Assembly: GCA_020350725.1 (NCBI GenBank)
Contig: CP070719.1
Span: forward strand, 1,647,965 to 1,693,106
Reading direction: 5' to 3'
Length of the DNA: 45,142 nt
Source: a bacterium
GTDB lineage: Bacteria > BMS3Abin14
The notes under the pieces are model-generated. The model worked only from the letters and a program-made list of their open reading frames with translations, did not search any database and had not been told where the DNA came from. The number at the start of each line of letters is the position of its first letter. Position 1 is the stretch's first letter. Below, piece after piece: positions 43,769-45,142 of the stretch. A program made the translations under genes and the position numbers.

Positions 43769-44551
43769 GTGCGAAACGAAAACGACCTCCAGATTCTCAC
43801 CGGCCATCAATGCGTCCTTCAGGCTCTCCGGCATCGGCGAAGACCGCTCTACCGCCTGTGGCTCTCCCGCAGGGCGGGAGATGAGGAGTTGATCGGGGCG
43901 GCCAGGGACCTTGGCATCGATGTCCGGAAGGTCGCCTCGGAAGATCTAACCCGGATCGCGGGGAACGCCAAACATCAGGGAGTGGCCCTCGAGTGCGGCC
44001 CGCTCCCCGTTCACGCCCTCGATGAGATCCTGCGGTTCCAGCCGCCTGACGGTGAGGACCTCCTGGTGTTCCTCACAGGTGTCGAAGACCCCAGAAACCT
44101 CGGCGCCGCGGCGCGGTGCTGTTCCTTTCTGGGGGCGAGGGCCGTTATCCTTCCGGGGAAGGGGGCGGCGCCCCTGAGCCCGACGGCATCGCGGACATCG
44201 GCAGGTGCCCTTGAAAGTCTTCCGGTATCGGTGGTCCCCGGTTCCGTTTCGGCCTGCGGGGAGCTTAGGTCGGCCGGATTTCAACTGGTGGGATTGGAAC
44301 TGGGCGGTGACAGCCTGTGGGATTGGCAGGACGTCGGAGGCAGGATCGTCCTCGTAGTGGGCGGTGAGGACAGAGGACTGGGACGGCGGATACGGGCGGC
44401 CTGTGACCGGATTGTCACCGTCCCCGGCCGGGGTCCCGTCGAGTCCCTGAACGTATCCGTCGCCACCGGTATCGCTCTTTTTCACATACAGGCGAGGCGC
44501 CGCTTCGAGGGCTCCGAAAAAACACTTGACAAAAAAGACTCGAATCACTAA
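43769..44551 (+). CDS. rlmB: SpoU/TrmH-family RNA 2'-O-methyltransferase, RlmB-like
   Basis: 260 residues. The N-terminal substrate-binding domain (LTGHQCVLQALRHRRRPLYRLWLSRR to KHQGVALECGPL) precedes the SPOUT domain. Its three motifs are present: LTGVEDPRNLGAAARCC, VLVVGGEDRGLGRRIRAACD and VPGRGPVESLNVSVATGIALF, which form the trefoil knot and bind SAM. The target is probably 23S rRNA G2251; a different rRNA or tRNA site cannot be excluded. GTG 43769 has a poor ribosome site. It is followed by a tRNA cluster as in many Deltaproteobacteria. Confidence 0.9.
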   Translation: MRNENDLQILTGHQCVLQALRHRRRPLYRLWLSRRAGDEELIGAARDLGIDVRKVASEDLTRIAGNAKHQGVALECGPLPVHALDEILRFQPPDGEDLLVFLTGVEDPRNLGAAARCCSFLGARAVILPGKGAAPLSPTASRTSAGALESLPVSVVPGSVSACGELRSAGFQLVGLELGGDSLWDWQDVGGRIVLVVGGEDRGLGRRIRAACDRIVTVPGRGPVESLNVSVATGIALFHIQARRRFEGSEKTLDKKDSNH

Positions 44552-44554
44552 ATA
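44526..44554 (+). promoter_or_regulatory. upstream promoter candidate of the tRNA cluster
   Basis: Consensus TTGACA (44526-44531) inside the end of rlmB, 17 bases, then a weak TAAATA (44549-44554) at the rlmB stop. Confidence 0.4.
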
Positions 44555-44584
44555 AGCGTGTTATTCTTTTACAGCGGGGATGGA

Positions 44585-44613
44585 TCCGCAAAAAGACGTT
44601 CCCGTTGTATGAT
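44585..44613 (+). promoter_or_regulatory. tRNA cluster promoter candidate
   Basis: A good -10 TATGAT (44608-44613) with a poor -35 TCCGCA 17 bases upstream. Transcription would begin about 44620, nine bases before tRNA-Thr. Confidence 0.45.
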
Positions 44614-44628
44614 TTGGTGCGCAATTTT

Positions 44629-44704
44629 GCTGGCGTAGCTCAATCGGTAGAGCAGCGCACTTGTAATGCGCAGGTTGCGGGTTCGAGTCCCATCGCCAGC
44701 TCCA
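44629..44704 (+). tRNA. tRNA-Thr (anticodon TGT)
   Basis: 76 bases. The acceptor GCTGGCG pairs with CGCCAGC. The anticodon stem GCGCA/TGCGC encloses CTTGTAA, so the anticodon is TGT. The T arm GCGGGTTCGAGTCCCAT is regular and CCA is encoded. First of four tRNAs in a row. Confidence 0.97.
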
Positions 44705-44747
44705 TTGAAGTCAAAAAGTTCTATAAATTAAGCATTTTAGTGATTTG

Positions 44748-44832
44748 GGGGAGGTGCCCGAGTGGCTAAAGGGGACGGGCTGTAAACCCGTTGGCGCTGC
44801 CTACAGTGGTTCGAATCCACTCCTCCCCACCA
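44748..44832 (+). tRNA. tRNA-Tyr (anticodon GTA)
   Basis: 85 bases with the long variable arm of a class II tRNA. The acceptor GGGGAGG pairs with CCTCCCC. The anticodon stem ACGGG/CCCGT encloses CTGTAAA, so the anticodon is GTA. CCA is encoded. Confidence 0.97.
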
Positions 44833-44915
44833 CGAAAAATGCGGCGAGAACGGCTCCTCCACAATATGATCACCTGCGTTCCGCGCAGTCATCCAGGTTC
44901 CTGGACGGTGTCCCG

Positions 44916-44952
44916 CGGCAGGGGTCGGGTCCCGCTGCCGGTTTGTTTTATT
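44916..44952 (+). terminator. terminator-like hairpin inside the tRNA cluster
   Basis: CGGCAG (44916-44921) pairs with CTGCCG (44935-44940), with a further GGG/CCC inside, followed by GTTTGTTTTATT. It lies between tRNA-Tyr and tRNA-Gly and could terminate or attenuate transcription, or serve as a processing site. Confidence 0.5.
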
Positions 44953-44956
44953 ATGA

Positions 44957-45033
44957 GCGGGAATAGCTCAGTTGGCTAGAGCGTCAGCCTTCCAAGCTGA
45001 GGGTCGCGGGTTCGAGTCCCGTTTCCCGCTCCA
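44957..45033 (+). tRNA. tRNA-Gly (anticodon TCC)
   Basis: 77 bases. The acceptor GCGGGAA pairs with TTCCCGC. The anticodon stem TCAGC/GCTGA encloses CTTCCAA, so the anticodon is TCC. CCA is encoded. It shares the anticodon and T arms almost exactly with tRNA-Gly(CCC) at 18236. Confidence 0.97.
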
Positions 45034-45047
45034 ATTGCACGGTTCAC

Positions 45048-45122
<75 letters not shown>

Positions 45123-45142
45123 CAGTATCTTCCAGGACTTAC

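Overview
This is a GC-rich window (AT-rich only at promoters) from a Gram-negative bacterium that looks like a Deltaproteobacterium/Desulfobacterota relative. The basis is the order pilMNOPQ, aroC, aroB, TPR/roadblock, aroQ-like, efp, accB, accC, together with RNase Y plus YmdB, a 6S RNA between zapA and the 5-formyl-THF cyclo-ligase gene, and rlmB followed by a tRNA-Thr/Tyr/Gly/Thr block of the kind that usually precedes tuf. This assignment is inference; no 16S gene is present. Almost every gene is on the + strand; only groES-groEL and the endonuclease V gene are on the - strand. TTG and GTG starts are unusually frequent.

Layout. 1-570: the C-terminal end of a pilus-cluster surface protein. 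571-6650: an AT-rich promoter island, a small XRE-type regulator and pilM-N-O-P-Q (inner-membrane alignment complex and secretin of type IV pili), closed by a strong terminator. 6700-13830: chorismate synthase, dehydroquinate synthase, a TPR-roadblock pair, a short AroQ-like protein that has lost its catalytic residues, EF-P and the biotin carboxyl carrier and carboxylase subunits of acetyl-CoA carboxylase. 13900-17900: a 966-residue TPR protein and an ExeA-like AAA ATPase. 18200-23980: tRNA-Gly(CCC), a PHP-type phosphatase, argS, a SPOR protein, a repeat-filled spacer, a small coiled-coil protein, zapA, 6S RNA, further RNA structure, and the folate enzyme whose ribosome site lies inside a terminator-like hairpin. 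23960-27811: RNase Y, YmdB and exonuclease VII large subunit (no ATG/GTG/TTG start). 28150-30330: groESL with a degenerate CIRCE operator. 30430-33460: a DUF502 membrane protein, a PAP2-fold protein without catalytic residues, repeat spacer, endonuclease V. 33790-39550: an Rrf2 regulator with a cysteine triad, a LarE-type sulfur transferase, and a tight five-gene group (PA2779-like, PA2778-like peptidase, TPR lipoprotein, M28 peptidase, membrane GAF sensor without output domain). 39670-44550: a YhaM-like HD exonuclease, ispD, ispF, cysS, rlmB. 44629-45122: four tRNAs.

Four things stand out. (1) Two pseudoenzymes, AroQ-like and PAP2-like, keep their folds and translation signals but not their active sites. 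(2) The five-gene envelope group at 35221-39546 has no function I can name. (3) There is a 6S RNA followed by structured leader RNA and a hairpin that buries the next gene's Shine-Dalgarno sequence. (4) A family of word-like dispersed repeats fills the spacers in both orientations, with modules of up to about 150 bp duplicated about 10.6 kb apart, and appears to have supplied the C-terminal tail of XseA.
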